Source: Flavipsychrobacter sp. (GTDB taxonomy: Bacteria > Bacteroidota > Bacteroidia > Chitinophagales > Chitinophagaceae). Taken from it: DNA of 64,000 nucleotides. The notes under the pieces were generated by a model. The model was not told where the DNA came from, did not search any database, and saw nothing but the letters and a program-made list of their open reading frames with translations. Of the stretch, positions 15,261-24,486 are shown piece after piece. Numbering within the stretch: the stretch's first letter is position 1; each line of letters opens with the position of its first letter. The stretch covers positions 62,001-126,000 of the forward strand of contig JAEUVF010000015.1 of assembly GCA_016787265.1 (NCBI GenBank), read 5' to 3'. A program made the translations under genes and the position numbers.

Positions 15261-16055
15261 ATGCAAAAGTTCACGGATCAGACCGGGTATACTATTCAAC
15301 TGGACTCCTCGCCGAAACGGATTGTTTCCCTGGTTCCCTCCCAAACAGAACTGTTATATGCACTGGGGCTGGAAGATCAGGTGGTGGGTATCACCAAATT
15401 TTGTATTCATCCGGAGCATTGGTTCCGCAGCAAAACCAGGATTGGCGGAACAAAGAGAATTAATGCAGAAAAAATCTTCTCCCTTCAGCCCGATCTTGTT
15501 ATTGCCAATAAGGAAGAAAACCTGCAAGCCGAAGTGGAACTGCTTCGCACCGGGGTGCCTGTTTGGACCAGTGATGTTGACACCCTCGATGCAGCCCTGG
15601 ACATGATCCGGCAGGTGGGAATGCTCACCGGCGAAAACGAGAAAGCAGCTGCCCTGATTCAGCAAATAAGTACAGCTTTTAGCCAGCTAAAGCCAGCTTC
15701 CTATCCTGAAAAAGTTGCCTACCTGATCTGGAAAAAACCGTATATGACCGTAGGGCATGATTGTTTTATTTCAGACATGCTCAAAAAATGTGGCTTTACT
15801 CCAGCCTTTGACCAGTTAAACCGATACCCTGAAATTACCGTTAATGACCTTCAGGCGGCTGCAGCAGAACTCATTTTTCTTTCTTCAGAGCCCTATCCCT
15901 TTAAAGAAAAAGACCTGGCAGAATTGCAACAACAGTTACCATCTTCCAGAATACTGCTGGTAGATGGGGAGCTATTCAGCTGGTATGGCAGCCGGCTCAG
16001 GTATGCTCCCGAATATTTTCAGCATTTGATTGATCAGCTTGGCCCAAATCCCTAA
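15261..16055 (+). CDS. BtuF-like substrate-binding/helical-backbone metal receptor protein
   Basis: A 264-residue protein of the periplasmic-binding fold with a helical backbone (BtuF/FepB family, which bind cobalamin, heme or iron chelates). Motifs include RIVSLVPSQTELLYALGL, VVGITKFCIHP and FSLQPDLVIANKEEN. The start at 15261 (MQKFTDQTGY) leaves no signal peptide; the in-frame ATG at 15183 would add a Cys-rich stretch that does not look like one either. Lack of an export signal is common for this Bacteroidota branch, whose ligand is not known. No ABC transporter genes are adjacent. The next gene begins about 80 bases downstream. Confidence 0.8.
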   Translation: MQKFTDQTGYTIQLDSSPKRIVSLVPSQTELLYALGLEDQVVGITKFCIHPEHWFRSKTRIGGTKRINAEKIFSLQPDLVIANKEENLQAEVELLRTGVPVWTSDVDTLDAALDMIRQVGMLTGENEKAAALIQQISTAFSQLKPASYPEKVAYLIWKKPYMTVGHDCFISDMLKKCGFTPAFDQLNRYPEITVNDLQAAAAELIFLSSEPYPFKEKDLAELQQQLPSSRILLVDGELFSWYGSRLRYAPEYFQHLIDQLGPNP

Positions 16056-16133
16056 CTTGTTTACACTTTGTACACACCTTTCAGATCAGGCTATTCACGA
16101 GGCGAACCAGATCGCCCTTCCAGGAAAAAACCC

Positions 16134-17174
16134 ATGTTTCCTGTCAGCCAGGCCCTGCGCGCCTTTCTGAAACAACATGGAAGGGAGGTTAAACTGCCTG
16201 TTTCCTATCGTGATCTGCAGCGCTTCACATATTCTGTTCCCCTCAAAGACAAAGAAGGACAGGATACCCACTGGGAAAAGGTGGTATATGATATGCGGGA
16301 ATGGGAGTATATCCGGGAGGGACTGGTCCGTATTTATGCCCTGCTCCGGACGGAAGGAGATATGACCTTCAGCAAACACCTGGATGTAGCCCGGATTGAT
16401 TATTGTGCCTTTGGAAATAGCCAGCCGTTTCGGATCCGCATCGTCAATAAATTCAATGACAACTACGATCATTATTATATCAAGATCGCTGATGCCTCCC
16501 GGATTTATGGGCTTGAACTGGAGCATATGCTCTCCCCTAACCGGATAACCTTTCTAACGAATAACCATAGCCTGGTGGAGGAGCATATTCCCGGTATTCC
16601 GGGTGACGTATTTATTCAGCAACACCTGAACCGGCCAGACACCAACAAAATCCGCATCGCCAAAGAGTTTGTGAAGTTCAATGAACGTTGCTTTGTAAGA
16701 CTGCTCGGAGATATGAGGAGTTATAATTTCGTAATTGACATCACGCCGGATATTGAAGATTACCAATATCGTATCAGGGCCATCGATTTTGACCAGCAAT
16801 CCTATGAAGGCAGAAAAAACCTGTATCTGCCCCAATTCTTTAAAGAAAATTTTCCGCTCGTAGATACCACGTTGAAACACCTGAATAAAGACAGTATCCA
16901 GCAATACCAGACAGAGGAAAGAACCATGATGACTTTCCGGCTGGTATCAGCCCGGTACCGTTTGAAAGAATTGCTGGACATTATGGGCAAAGACACGATC
17001 TCCACTCCCGAAAAATTGCACCAGCTGGCTTCCGAGCTCAGTGAAATGCATCATCAGCACAAAGGACTATTAAGGGCCCGGAATATGGGGCAGCTGGTGA
17101 AAGAACATCTGAAAGTCTGCCTTCGCAAAAACCTCCTGCTGATCCCCCGATTCCAGGGTCGTTCGGAAGACTAG
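16134..17174 (+). CDS. Unrecognised protein with kinase-fold-like motifs
   Basis: A 346-residue protein from the ATG at 16134 (MFPVSQALRAFLKQ); an ATG 66 bases upstream is in frame but adds a Pro/Arg-rich tail. I do not recognise a named family. Several segments line up in order with the core of protein/aminoglycoside kinases: Lys117 in HYYIKIADASRI (beta-3 lysine), Glu128 or Glu130 in GLELEHML (helix C), a hinge-like LVEEHIPGIPGD, Asp193 and Asn198 in LLGDMRSYNFVID (catalytic loop) and Asp218 in RAIDFDQQ (metal-binding DFG-like). A glycine-rich loop is not evident. It has no signal peptide or membrane helix. The function is unknown. Confidence 0.75.
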   Translation: MFPVSQALRAFLKQHGREVKLPVSYRDLQRFTYSVPLKDKEGQDTHWEKVVYDMREWEYIREGLVRIYALLRTEGDMTFSKHLDVARIDYCAFGNSQPFRIRIVNKFNDNYDHYYIKIADASRIYGLELEHMLSPNRITFLTNNHSLVEEHIPGIPGDVFIQQHLNRPDTNKIRIAKEFVKFNERCFVRLLGDMRSYNFVIDITPDIEDYQYRIRAIDFDQQSYEGRKNLYLPQFFKENFPLVDTTLKHLNKDSIQQYQTEERTMMTFRLVSARYRLKELLDIMGKDTISTPEKLHQLASELSEMHHQHKGLLRARNMGQLVKEHLKVCLRKNLLLIPRFQGRSED

Positions 17175-17260
17175 GCCGGTCATTCCCATCATTATTGTTA
17201 TATTAGCGCTTCTTTTTAACGATTGTAGTTGTCTGTATTAACAACAAACCCAACAAAAAA

Positions 17261-18328
17261 ATGAGCAAGTACAGTGCAGGCGTTCTTTTCGGCGAAGAAT
17301 TGGAAGCCCTTTATAAAGACGCCAAAGCCAACAAATTCGCGATGCCCGCGGTAAATACCATCGGTACAGATTCCATTAACGCTACCCTGGAAACTGCGGC
17401 AAAAGTTAATTCTCCTGTTATTATCCAGTTTTCCAATGGTGGTGCCCAGTTTATGGCTGGCAAAGGAATGCCCAACGATAAATTACAGGCCAATATCTCA
17501 GGTGCTATCTCCGGTGCTTTACATATTCACAATGTTGCTAAGTATTATGGGGTTCCAGTTGTGTTGCATACCGATCATGCTGCTCACAAATGGCTGCCCT
17601 GGATCTCTGCCCTGGTTGATGCAGGTGAAACTTTTTACAAAGAAAAAGGCCAACCGCTTTTCAGCTCTCACATGCTTGATCTCTCTGAAGAAAGTCTCGA
17701 AGAAAACATTCAGACCTCTGTGCAGTATTTCAAAAGAATGCAGCCGCTGGGTATGGGTATTGAAATCGAACTAGGAGTAACCGGTGGTGAAGAAGACGGT
17801 GTAGATAACAGTGGTGTTGAAAACGACAAGCTCTATACACAACCTCAACATGTTGCCTATGCGTATGAAGAGTTGGGTAAAGTAGGTCGTCTCTTTACTG
17901 TTGCTGCAGCATTTGGTAATGTGCACGGTGTGTATAGTCCGGGTAATGTGGAACTGCGTCCTGAAATTCTGAAAAACAGCCAGGATTATATCCGTCAGCA
18001 GTTCAATACCGAAGAAAAGCCTGTATACTTTGTATTCCATGGTGGCAGTGGATCACCGAAAGAGCAAATCCATGAGACACTCGGTTATGGTGTAATAAAA
18101 ATGAACATTGATACCGATATGCAATGGGCGTTCTGGGAAGGTGTTTTAGGATACTACAAGAAGAATGAAGCCTACCTGCAGGGGCAACTTGGTAATCCGG
18201 AAGGACCAACCAAACCCAATAAAAAATACTACGATCCAAGAGTATGGTTGCGCAAAGGTCAGGAACACTTCGTACAGCGATTGGAAGAAGCGTTCACAGA
18301 TCTGAACTGCATTAACAGAAACGCATAA
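17261..18328 (+). CDS. fbaA: Fructose-bisphosphate aldolase, class II
   Basis: A 355-residue zinc-dependent class II aldolase of the FbaA (type A) group, for glycolysis and gluconeogenesis in the cytosol. Metal-binding and active-site motifs are VVLHTDHAAHKWLPW, MGIEIELGVTGGEEDG, AAFGNVHGVY and VFHGGSGSPKEQI followed by KMNIDTDMQWAF. Length matches E. coli FbaA. A perfect bidirectional terminator follows the stop. The leader contains TATATTAG at 17199-17206, close to the TAnnTTTG box. Confidence 0.96.
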   Translation: MSKYSAGVLFGEELEALYKDAKANKFAMPAVNTIGTDSINATLETAAKVNSPVIIQFSNGGAQFMAGKGMPNDKLQANISGAISGALHIHNVAKYYGVPVVLHTDHAAHKWLPWISALVDAGETFYKEKGQPLFSSHMLDLSEESLEENIQTSVQYFKRMQPLGMGIEIELGVTGGEEDGVDNSGVENDKLYTQPQHVAYAYEELGKVGRLFTVAAAFGNVHGVYSPGNVELRPEILKNSQDYIRQQFNTEEKPVYFVFHGGSGSPKEQIHETLGYGVIKMNIDTDMQWAFWEGVLGYYKKNEAYLQGQLGNPEGPTKPNKKYYDPRVWLRKGQEHFVQRLEEAFTDLNCINRNA

Positions 18329-18331
18329 GTA

Positions 18332-18363
18332 AAAAACGGTGTTAGTATGCTAACACCGTTTTT
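18332..18363. terminator. Bidirectional terminator between fbaA and the M16 peptidase gene
   Basis: AAAAACGGTGTTAG pairs perfectly with CTAACACCGTTTTT around a TATG loop. A- and T-tracts lie on both sides, so it can stop fbaA transcripts from the left and peptidase transcripts from the right. Confidence 0.9.
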
Positions 18364-18367
18364 CTTT

Positions 18368-21217
18368 TTAGAAAGGTTTCTTTGCATCGACAATTTTCTC
18401 CGGCATCAGTACTGCACTGAATACATTCTTTCGGCTTAACAGGACCCGGGCTGCCTCCCGGATATCCTTAACCGTTAGTTTATTTACTTTCTCTTCATAT
18501 TGCAGAAAATAAGACGGATCCTGTACATCAGAAGCCTGATTTATCAGTTCCCGCAACCAGGTTCCATTTTCTTTCTGGCTGGTTTTGTATTGTTCGATCC
18601 ACTGCTTCTTAACCTTGTTTAAATACGATGAATCCGGACCTTTTTGGGTGATCCAGTCAATTTCTGCATTCACTGCCTTTAACAGGGTATCCACTTTTTC
18701 AGGGCCACAGGGCAACTGTAACACGAAAGAATAATTAGGATAGGGATTTTTTGCTACTTCCACAAAAAAGCCTCCGCCATAAATGCCCTGGATTTTTTCG
18801 CGCAATTCTTCTATCACCCGAATGTTCAGGATTTCTGCAATTGCCTGGGCTTTCAGTTCCATATCCTGGCTATATTTCAATTCTCCGGTATAGAAATTCA
18901 GGATCAGGCTTTTCTGCTCCTTACCTTTCATTACCATCAGTTGCTTATTGCCGGAAATGGGTCTGACTTTATTATCTTTCTTTTCAAATTTCTGCCCGCT
19001 TACCGGCAAACTTCCCAGGTAGGTTTCCAATAATGGGATCAGCTCCTCTTCCTTAAAACTTCCTACCAATACGAACTGCATACCGGTTGCATCCCCAATC
19101 CGTTCCTTATAGATTTCCATGGCGCGGTCGAGATTGATTTGTTTAAAATTCTCCACCTTAGGGAAGACAATAGGAGCCTGTGGATTGTTATTGTACAACA
19201 CTTTGTTGAGGGTATCCAGGAAGGCCGCCTGCGGATTCGCAGAAAGTGCAGCATACTGTGCTACCGAACGTTGAATGAAAGAACGAAACAGCGCTGTATC
19301 TTTTCGGGGTTGAGTCACCTGTAAGTAAACAAGCTGTAATAAGGTTTCAATATCCTTATTACCGGATGATCCATTGAAACCATCCGAAATTTCTCCAATG
19401 GAGGGAGCCAGGTTTACGGTTTTACCAGCCAGCGCCTTTTTCAGATCGGTTGGACTGAATTCGCCAACTCCCATAGAAGAAACCACCTGAACTGCAAATT
19501 GTGCATTGTACTTGTCAGCTGCTGCATAATAATTCCTGCCTCCGTTTCGGGTTGCACCTAATAAGATCTGATCATTTTTAAAGGAAGTAGGCTTGAGGGT
19601 AACCATCACTCCATTACTTAGCGTGAGTTTGGTAGTACCCATCGTTTTATCCAGCTCTTTTTTGATCACCTTGCCAGCCCTGGGAGTAGCAGCCAGCAAG
19701 GAACTGGCTACGGCCTTTTCTTCATACGCGGTAATGTTTTTAGAAGCGGCTGAGTGCACAATTGCCAACAAATCAGCTGGCGCAGGCAAACTGGCATTTG
19801 CATCTGCTTCAGGACCGGTAACATATACTAACTGATTATCGTTGGACAAGGCATTTCTGGCAGTTGTATTCAACTCCTCCAGGCTAATACCAGGTATCAA
19901 GTCTTTCACCAGTCCAAATTCTTTTTCAATACCCGGAATAACTTCTCCTGTCAGGAAATTCCGGACATATTCGTCTATCCATATCTGTGACTCAGTTTTG
20001 TCGCGGTTGTTGTAGGAACGTTCGATTGAATTCAGTATGGATTTTTTTGCTCTGTCCAGCTCGGAAGCAGTAAATCCAAACTTATTTACCCGTTCCAGTT
20101 CTGTGGTCAGCGCCTCCAGTCCTTTTTTAATATCACCGGTACCAACTACTGCTACTGCCCTGAAATTTTCATGGCCTCGTACAAAATCGCCATACCCTGC
20201 TCCTGCACCAACAAACGGAGGATTGGCCTGCTGGGTCAATTCCTGCAATCGTTGATTCAGCATGCCAGCAATCAACTGACGAACCAGGTTGCGGCGATAC
20301 CCTCTGATCGTTTTATCTTCTTCTGCAGTAATAATCGGATAGTTCAGCGTGATAGAATAACCAGTCGCTTCCTTATCCGTTACAACTATTGCTTCTTTTT
20401 GCTGGTATCCTGGAATTTTTACCGTTTCACGTTTTCTTTCATTAGCCGGATTTTTTAATCCTTCAAAATGTTTGCGGATCAGTTGTTCCGCCCTGGCAGG
20501 ATCCACATCTCCCACAACCATTACGGCCATCAGATTGGGACGATACCAGTCTTTATAAAATCGGCGGATCACATCCGGTTTGAAATTTTTAATTACCTGC
20601 TCTGACCCGATTGGGAGTCGCACTGCATATTTTGAACCTGCGAATAAGGCAGGATAAATCTGCCGCATCATGCGATCCTGTGCACCTTTACCAAGGCGAC
20701 TCTCTTCCAGAATGATCGCTCTTTCGGATTCGATGTCTTCATCCAGGTAAGTAACCTGGTGTGCCCAGTCTTCCAGCACCTGGAAACCTTTTTCCAGATT
20801 ACCGGGTTTATCTGTCGGGATGGGCAACATATAAACTGTTTCATCAAAACTGGTGTAGGCATTCAGATCATTTCCAAAACCAACACCGATATCCTGAAGA
20901 AAGGAAACAATTTCATTTTTTTTGAAATTTTTGGTTCCATTGAATGCCATGTGTTCCGCCATATGCGCAAGTCCGAGCTGATCATCGTCTTCATTAATGG
21001 AACCGGCATTAATAACCAGGCGGAGTTCCACTTTATTTTCGGGCATCTTATTGGATCGTATATAATAGGTTAATCCATTTCCAAGTTTGCCAATTTTTAC
21101 AGATGGATCAGGAGAAAGTATAGCGTCCATTGATTGCTGTGCAAGTACTGTCCCGAGTTGTGTCAACAGGAACAGCAGCATCAATAAGCTCTTGCAAAAC
21201 CAGGAGTTTTTTTTCAT
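18368..21217 (-). CDS. M16 family zinc peptidase (PqqL-like), exported
   Basis: A 949-residue two-lobed M16 peptidase. Residues 1-27 are a signal peptide ending VLAQ. The inverted zinc motif HxxEH is HMAEH at residues 85-89 in LGLAHMAEHMAF, and the distal glutamate lies in the LDEDIESERAIILEE segment. The C-terminal half (from about residue 510) is the inactive partner lobe. Such enzymes degrade peptides in the periplasm. It is monocistronic: a bidirectional terminator closes it, and another terminator separates it from the upstream phosphatase gene. Confidence 0.92.
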   Translation of the reverse strand: MKKNSWFCKSLLMLLFLLTQLGTVLAQQSMDAILSPDPSVKIGKLGNGLTYYIRSNKMPENKVELRLVINAGSINEDDDQLGLAHMAEHMAFNGTKNFKKNEIVSFLQDIGVGFGNDLNAYTSFDETVYMLPIPTDKPGNLEKGFQVLEDWAHQVTYLDEDIESERAIILEESRLGKGAQDRMMRQIYPALFAGSKYAVRLPIGSEQVIKNFKPDVIRRFYKDWYRPNLMAVMVVGDVDPARAEQLIRKHFEGLKNPANERKRETVKIPGYQQKEAIVVTDKEATGYSITLNYPIITAEEDKTIRGYRRNLVRQLIAGMLNQRLQELTQQANPPFVGAGAGYGDFVRGHENFRAVAVVGTGDIKKGLEALTTELERVNKFGFTASELDRAKKSILNSIERSYNNRDKTESQIWIDEYVRNFLTGEVIPGIEKEFGLVKDLIPGISLEELNTTARNALSNDNQLVYVTGPEADANASLPAPADLLAIVHSAASKNITAYEEKAVASSLLAATPRAGKVIKKELDKTMGTTKLTLSNGVMVTLKPTSFKNDQILLGATRNGGRNYYAAADKYNAQFAVQVVSSMGVGEFSPTDLKKALAGKTVNLAPSIGEISDGFNGSSGNKDIETLLQLVYLQVTQPRKDTALFRSFIQRSVAQYAALSANPQAAFLDTLNKVLYNNNPQAPIVFPKVENFKQINLDRAMEIYKERIGDATGMQFVLVGSFKEEELIPLLETYLGSLPVSGQKFEKKDNKVRPISGNKQLMVMKGKEQKSLILNFYTGELKYSQDMELKAQAIAEILNIRVIEELREKIQGIYGGGFFVEVAKNPYPNYSFVLQLPCGPEKVDTLLKAVNAEIDWITQKGPDSSYLNKVKKQWIEQYKTSQKENGTWLRELINQASDVQDPSYFLQYEEKVNKLTVKDIREAARVLLSRKNVFSAVLMPEKIVDAKKPF

Positions 21218-21265
21218 ATGTGTAAGATTTGCAGGTCAGCGAATCTACAATGTATATCAAAAAAA

Positions 21266-21292
21266 ATCCCGGACTGTTGAACAGTCCGGGAT
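21266..21292 (-). terminator. Rho-independent terminator of the PafA-like phosphatase gene
   Basis: A perfect 12-13-pair hairpin (ATCCCGGACTGTT with AACAGTCCGGGAT) followed on the minus strand by eight Ts. It lies about 30 bases after the stop of the phosphatase gene and upstream of the M16 peptidase start. Confidence 0.9.
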
Positions 21293-21320
21293 AATATACC
21301 CGATTACCTCAGGGTCAATA

Positions 21321-22973
21321 TTATGGGCGAATCGCTTCTATTACAGTACCCACTGTTCCATTTGGCATTTGAATATGAAGCATCGCAGCAATCGTTGGTG
21401 CGATATCGGTCATATAAACCTCTTTATTTGATTTTCCTGGTTTAATATTCCAACCATACCAAACCAGGGGAATATGAGCATCGTATGGATTCCACAATCC
21501 GTGGGTGGTTCCGGTTGGACCGCCATCTATGTATTGAGGGTATAAAACCAACTGGATATCTCCACCCCTGTCGGGAGCATATCCGTTAGCAATCATGGTT
21601 TTGATTTTGGCCGGCAGGGTTGTTTCTTCCAGTTCAGCAATATCAAACACACGCATTACTTCCGGTTGTTTTTCCATGAAACGCACTACGGTTTCGATGA
21701 TGTCTTCACGATCAAGATCCAGACTATCCATAACCGGTCTGTTCAGGTGTATCTGGTAATTATACATACTGATCACCATATTGGGATAACCGGTTTTCGC
21801 TTTGAGAATTGTGTTCAGGGTATCTCTGTATTTTCCATCGTCAAAAGTTCCTGCGGGAATTTTATGCTCTTTCATGAATCCCGGGATATGTGCCACTCCA
21901 TGATCTGCTGAGATAAAAAACAGGTACTGACCTTTACCAACTTCCTTATCCAGAAAATCAAAGAAATCACCCAGGTCTTTATCGAGGCGCAGGTAAGTAT
22001 CTTCCACTTCAACAGAATTGGGACCGAAAGAGTGACCAATATAATCCGGTGAAGACAGACTAACGGTGAGCATATCCGTAATAGCGCCTTTCCCTAAATT
22101 CTCCCCCCTGAGTGCTGCCTTGGCCAGTTCAAGCGTCATCGTATTTCCATAGGGAGTGGATGAAATCGCCCCATAGTTTTTACCAATCATGGATTTCAAA
22201 TCATAGGGATGCGCCAATGCTTTAGCTCCCAGTGGCCTGCTTTTATAAGGCTTGTCTGCTCTTTCACTATTCACATAGGTATCTATGGGATAGAGGGTGT
22301 TCCACCCTGTTTCATATATTTTATCCACCCATTTGGAGTCATTGAATGACTTCACCCAGCCAGGCAACTCGTTGCGGTAATAGGTGGAAGTGATCCAGTT
22401 ACCAGTACCGCCATCATACCAATAGGCTGCATCAGCAGTATGACCAGCCGGAAGAATCCCTCCCCTGTCCTTGATAGCTATACCGATTACTTTAGCGCGA
22501 AAATTGGTAGCAAGTTTTAATTCGTCACCAATTGTGGTTGTGTGCATATTCCGGGGGCTCATTAAGCCGGCTTTGGAATTGCTGCCTACTGTTTGAACCG
22601 AGTTGTCTTCCACGCAATACACAACTCTCCGCTGACGTTGGTCATACCAGGCATTACCGGCGATTCCGGTTATTGCAGGTACGCTTCCGGTATAAATGGT
22701 ACTATGGCCACAAGCAGTTACAGTTGGTGCGTAAGGAATGAAGGTGTTTTCATTGGAGAAGCCCTGTTTCAGGAGCCGGTTGAAACCGCCGTTTGGGAGG
22801 TAACGGTCCTGGTACCGATAGAGAAAATCCCATCTCATCTGATCTACCACTAAGCCAATAACCAGTTTTGGGCGGCTGACACCAGATGCCGGCCCGGTTT
22901 TCTGTGTGGATTGGGCAGCCAGGTTCAAACTGGCGAGTCCGGCCATACAGAACACAAAGAAGCGTTGGAGCAT
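21321..22973 (-). CDS. PafA-type alkaline phosphatase/phosphodiesterase superfamily enzyme, exported
   Basis: A 550-residue alkaline phosphatase superfamily enzyme with a signal peptide (about residues 1-20, cleavage near LAAQ). It has the PafA active-site set: nucleophile Thr86 in PTVTACGHSTIYTGS, Asn107 in GIAGNAWYD, and Lys168 and Arg170 in IKDRGGILPAGH, which in PafA bind phosphate monoesters. Zinc ligands appear in VVDQMRWD, SSPDYIGHSFGP and ISADHGVAHIPG. This points to a periplasmic phosphomonoesterase for phosphate scavenging. It has its own terminator. Confidence 0.9.
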   Translation of the reverse strand: MLQRFFVFCMAGLASLNLAAQSTQKTGPASGVSRPKLVIGLVVDQMRWDFLYRYQDRYLPNGGFNRLLKQGFSNENTFIPYAPTVTACGHSTIYTGSVPAITGIAGNAWYDQRQRRVVYCVEDNSVQTVGSNSKAGLMSPRNMHTTTIGDELKLATNFRAKVIGIAIKDRGGILPAGHTADAAYWYDGGTGNWITSTYYRNELPGWVKSFNDSKWVDKIYETGWNTLYPIDTYVNSERADKPYKSRPLGAKALAHPYDLKSMIGKNYGAISSTPYGNTMTLELAKAALRGENLGKGAITDMLTVSLSSPDYIGHSFGPNSVEVEDTYLRLDKDLGDFFDFLDKEVGKGQYLFFISADHGVAHIPGFMKEHKIPAGTFDDGKYRDTLNTILKAKTGYPNMVISMYNYQIHLNRPVMDSLDLDREDIIETVVRFMEKQPEVMRVFDIAELEETTLPAKIKTMIANGYAPDRGGDIQLVLYPQYIDGGPTGTTHGLWNPYDAHIPLVWYGWNIKPGKSNKEVYMTDIAPTIAAMLHIQMPNGTVGTVIEAIRP

Positions 22974-23010
22974 GATACTGTTTTTTACAAATATAAAGCC
23001 TTAAAAAAAC

Positions 23011-23018
23011 TACCTTTG
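23011..23018 (+). promoter_or_regulatory. -7 promoter box of the alpha-oxoamine synthase gene
   Basis: TACCTTTG is an exact TAnnTTTG match 33 bases before the ATG at 23052. The upstream DNA is T-rich with no clear -33 TTG. Confidence 0.55.
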
Positions 23019-23051
23019 CGACAATTTAAAAACACAAATTATTCATAACAT

Positions 23052-24308
23052 ATGGCAGATATCTTCGAGAAGCTGGTGAAAGATGGCGGACCGATTGGTC
23101 AGCACATGAAGCGTGCACATGGTTATTTCGCATTTCCGAAACTGGAAGGGGAACTGGGCAGCAGGATGTTTTTCAGGGGCAAGGAGCGAATTGTCTGGAG
23201 TCTGAATAACTATCTTGGGCTTGCGAACCATCCTGAAACGAGAAAAGCAGACACTGTGGCGGCGGAGAAATGGGGAATGGGTTATCCTATGGGTGCGCGT
23301 ATGATGAGTGGAAACAGCGTATATCACGAAGAACTGGAAAAAGTATTGAGTGCATTTGTGCAGCGGGAAGATGCTATGTTGCTGAATTTCGGCTACCAGG
23401 GTATTATGAGTTGTATTGATGCGCTGGTAAATCGCCGCGACATTATTGTATATGATGCAGAATGTCATGCCTGTATCGTGGATGGTATCCGGATGCACCT
23501 GGGCTATAGCTATACATACAAGCACAACGATATCGAAGATTGTGAAAAACAATTGCAGCGCGCTGTGAAGATGTCGGAAAAAACAGGTGGTGGAATTCTC
23601 CTGATCACTGAAGGAGTATATGGAATGAGCGGAGATCAGGGTAAGCTGAAGGAAATTGTTGCTTTAAAAGAAAAATACGAATTCCGTATCCTGATTGATG
23701 ATGCGCATGGATTTGGGGCAATGGGACCAACTGGTGCCGGAACCGATGAAGAACAGGGCTGTCAGGCAGGAATCGACCTGTATTTTTCAACATTTGTAAA
23801 ATCAATGGGAAGCATCGGGGCATTTATTGCCGGACCGAAAAATGTATTGTCCTACCTGCGGTATAATACCCGTTCACAAATTTTTGCGAAGAGTCTGCCC
23901 ATGATCATTGTGGAAGGTATGTTGAAGCGTATGGACATGTTGAAGACCATGCCGGAGCTGCGCGAAAAACTTTGGAAAGTTACCAATGCACTGCAATCAG
24001 GCCTGCGGGAACGTGGTTTCGATCTGGGCAAAACCAACACCATGGTAACCCCGGTTTACATGAAAGGAGACGTACCGGAAGCAACTGCTATGGTACTGGA
24101 TCTGCGTGAAAATTATAATATATTCTGTTCAATCGTAGTATATCCTGTAATTCCGAAAGGTCAGATTATTTATCGCCTGATTCCTACTGCGGCGCATACA
24201 GAAGAAGATATCAACCTTACGCTCAAAGCCTTTACCGAAACCAAAGCCAAGCTGGATGCCGGCGCTTATAAAGTGGCGGAGATTCCGGATATGGCGGAGG
24301 CGATGTGA
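23052..24308 (+). CDS. Alpha-oxoamine synthase family PLP enzyme (serine palmitoyltransferase / 2-amino-3-ketobutyrate CoA ligase type)
   Basis: A 418-residue fold-type I PLP enzyme that joins an acyl-CoA to an amino acid with loss of CO2 or release of CoA. Motifs: WSLNNYLGLANHP, GARMMSGNSVYHEELE, YDAECHACIVDGIRMH (the histidine stacks on PLP), LIDDAHGFGAMGPTG and the cofactor lysine in STFVKSMGSIGAFIAG. In Bacteroidota this family includes serine palmitoyltransferase for sphingolipids, glycine C-acetyltransferase and others. The N-terminal 60 residues are longer than in threonine-degrading enzymes, and no threonine dehydrogenase is adjacent. I favour a lipid role but cannot prove it. Confidence 0.82.
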   Translation: MADIFEKLVKDGGPIGQHMKRAHGYFAFPKLEGELGSRMFFRGKERIVWSLNNYLGLANHPETRKADTVAAEKWGMGYPMGARMMSGNSVYHEELEKVLSAFVQREDAMLLNFGYQGIMSCIDALVNRRDIIVYDAECHACIVDGIRMHLGYSYTYKHNDIEDCEKQLQRAVKMSEKTGGGILLITEGVYGMSGDQGKLKEIVALKEKYEFRILIDDAHGFGAMGPTGAGTDEEQGCQAGIDLYFSTFVKSMGSIGAFIAGPKNVLSYLRYNTRSQIFAKSLPMIIVEGMLKRMDMLKTMPELREKLWKVTNALQSGLRERGFDLGKTNTMVTPVYMKGDVPEATAMVLDLRENYNIFCSIVVYPVIPKGQIIYRLIPTAAHTEEDINLTLKAFTETKAKLDAGAYKVAEIPDMAEAM

Positions 24309-24354
24309 GGAAGTGAAAGGTGAAAAGTGAAAAGTGAAAAGTGAGACGAAATTA

Positions 24355-24379
24355 AAGAGGTCGGCAGTGCCGACCTCTT
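24355..24379 (+). terminator. Terminator of the alpha-oxoamine synthase gene
   Basis: AAGAGGTCGGC pairs with GCCGACCTCTT around an AGT loop, 46 bases after the stop codon. The following CTGTT tract is short, so termination may be partial. Confidence 0.75.
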
Positions 24380-24413
24380 CTGTTATAATACCATTTGCAT
24401 TGGATGTCCTTTA

Positions 24414-24455
24414 TTCCATTCCTCCCTCTTCCATTCCTCCCTCTTCCATTCCTCC
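24414..24455. repeat. 15-base tandem repeat TTCCATTCCTCCCTC
   Basis: Nearly three perfect copies of TTCCATTCCTCCCTC. The complement (GGAGGAATGGAA) is the core of the stuttering repeat upstream of mqnD, so it belongs to the same dispersed family. Confidence 0.85.
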
Positions 24456-24464
24456 AATAAAAAA

Positions 24465-24486
24465 ATCCCGCCGAAAACGGCGGGAT
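24465..24486 (-). terminator. Leftward rho-independent terminator
   Basis: TCCCGCCG and CGGCGGGA pair perfectly around AAAA; on the minus strand a run of seven Ts follows. The only minus-strand gene that could use it is the thioredoxin gene ending at 24793, which would then have a 3' UTR of about 300 bases. Confidence 0.7.
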
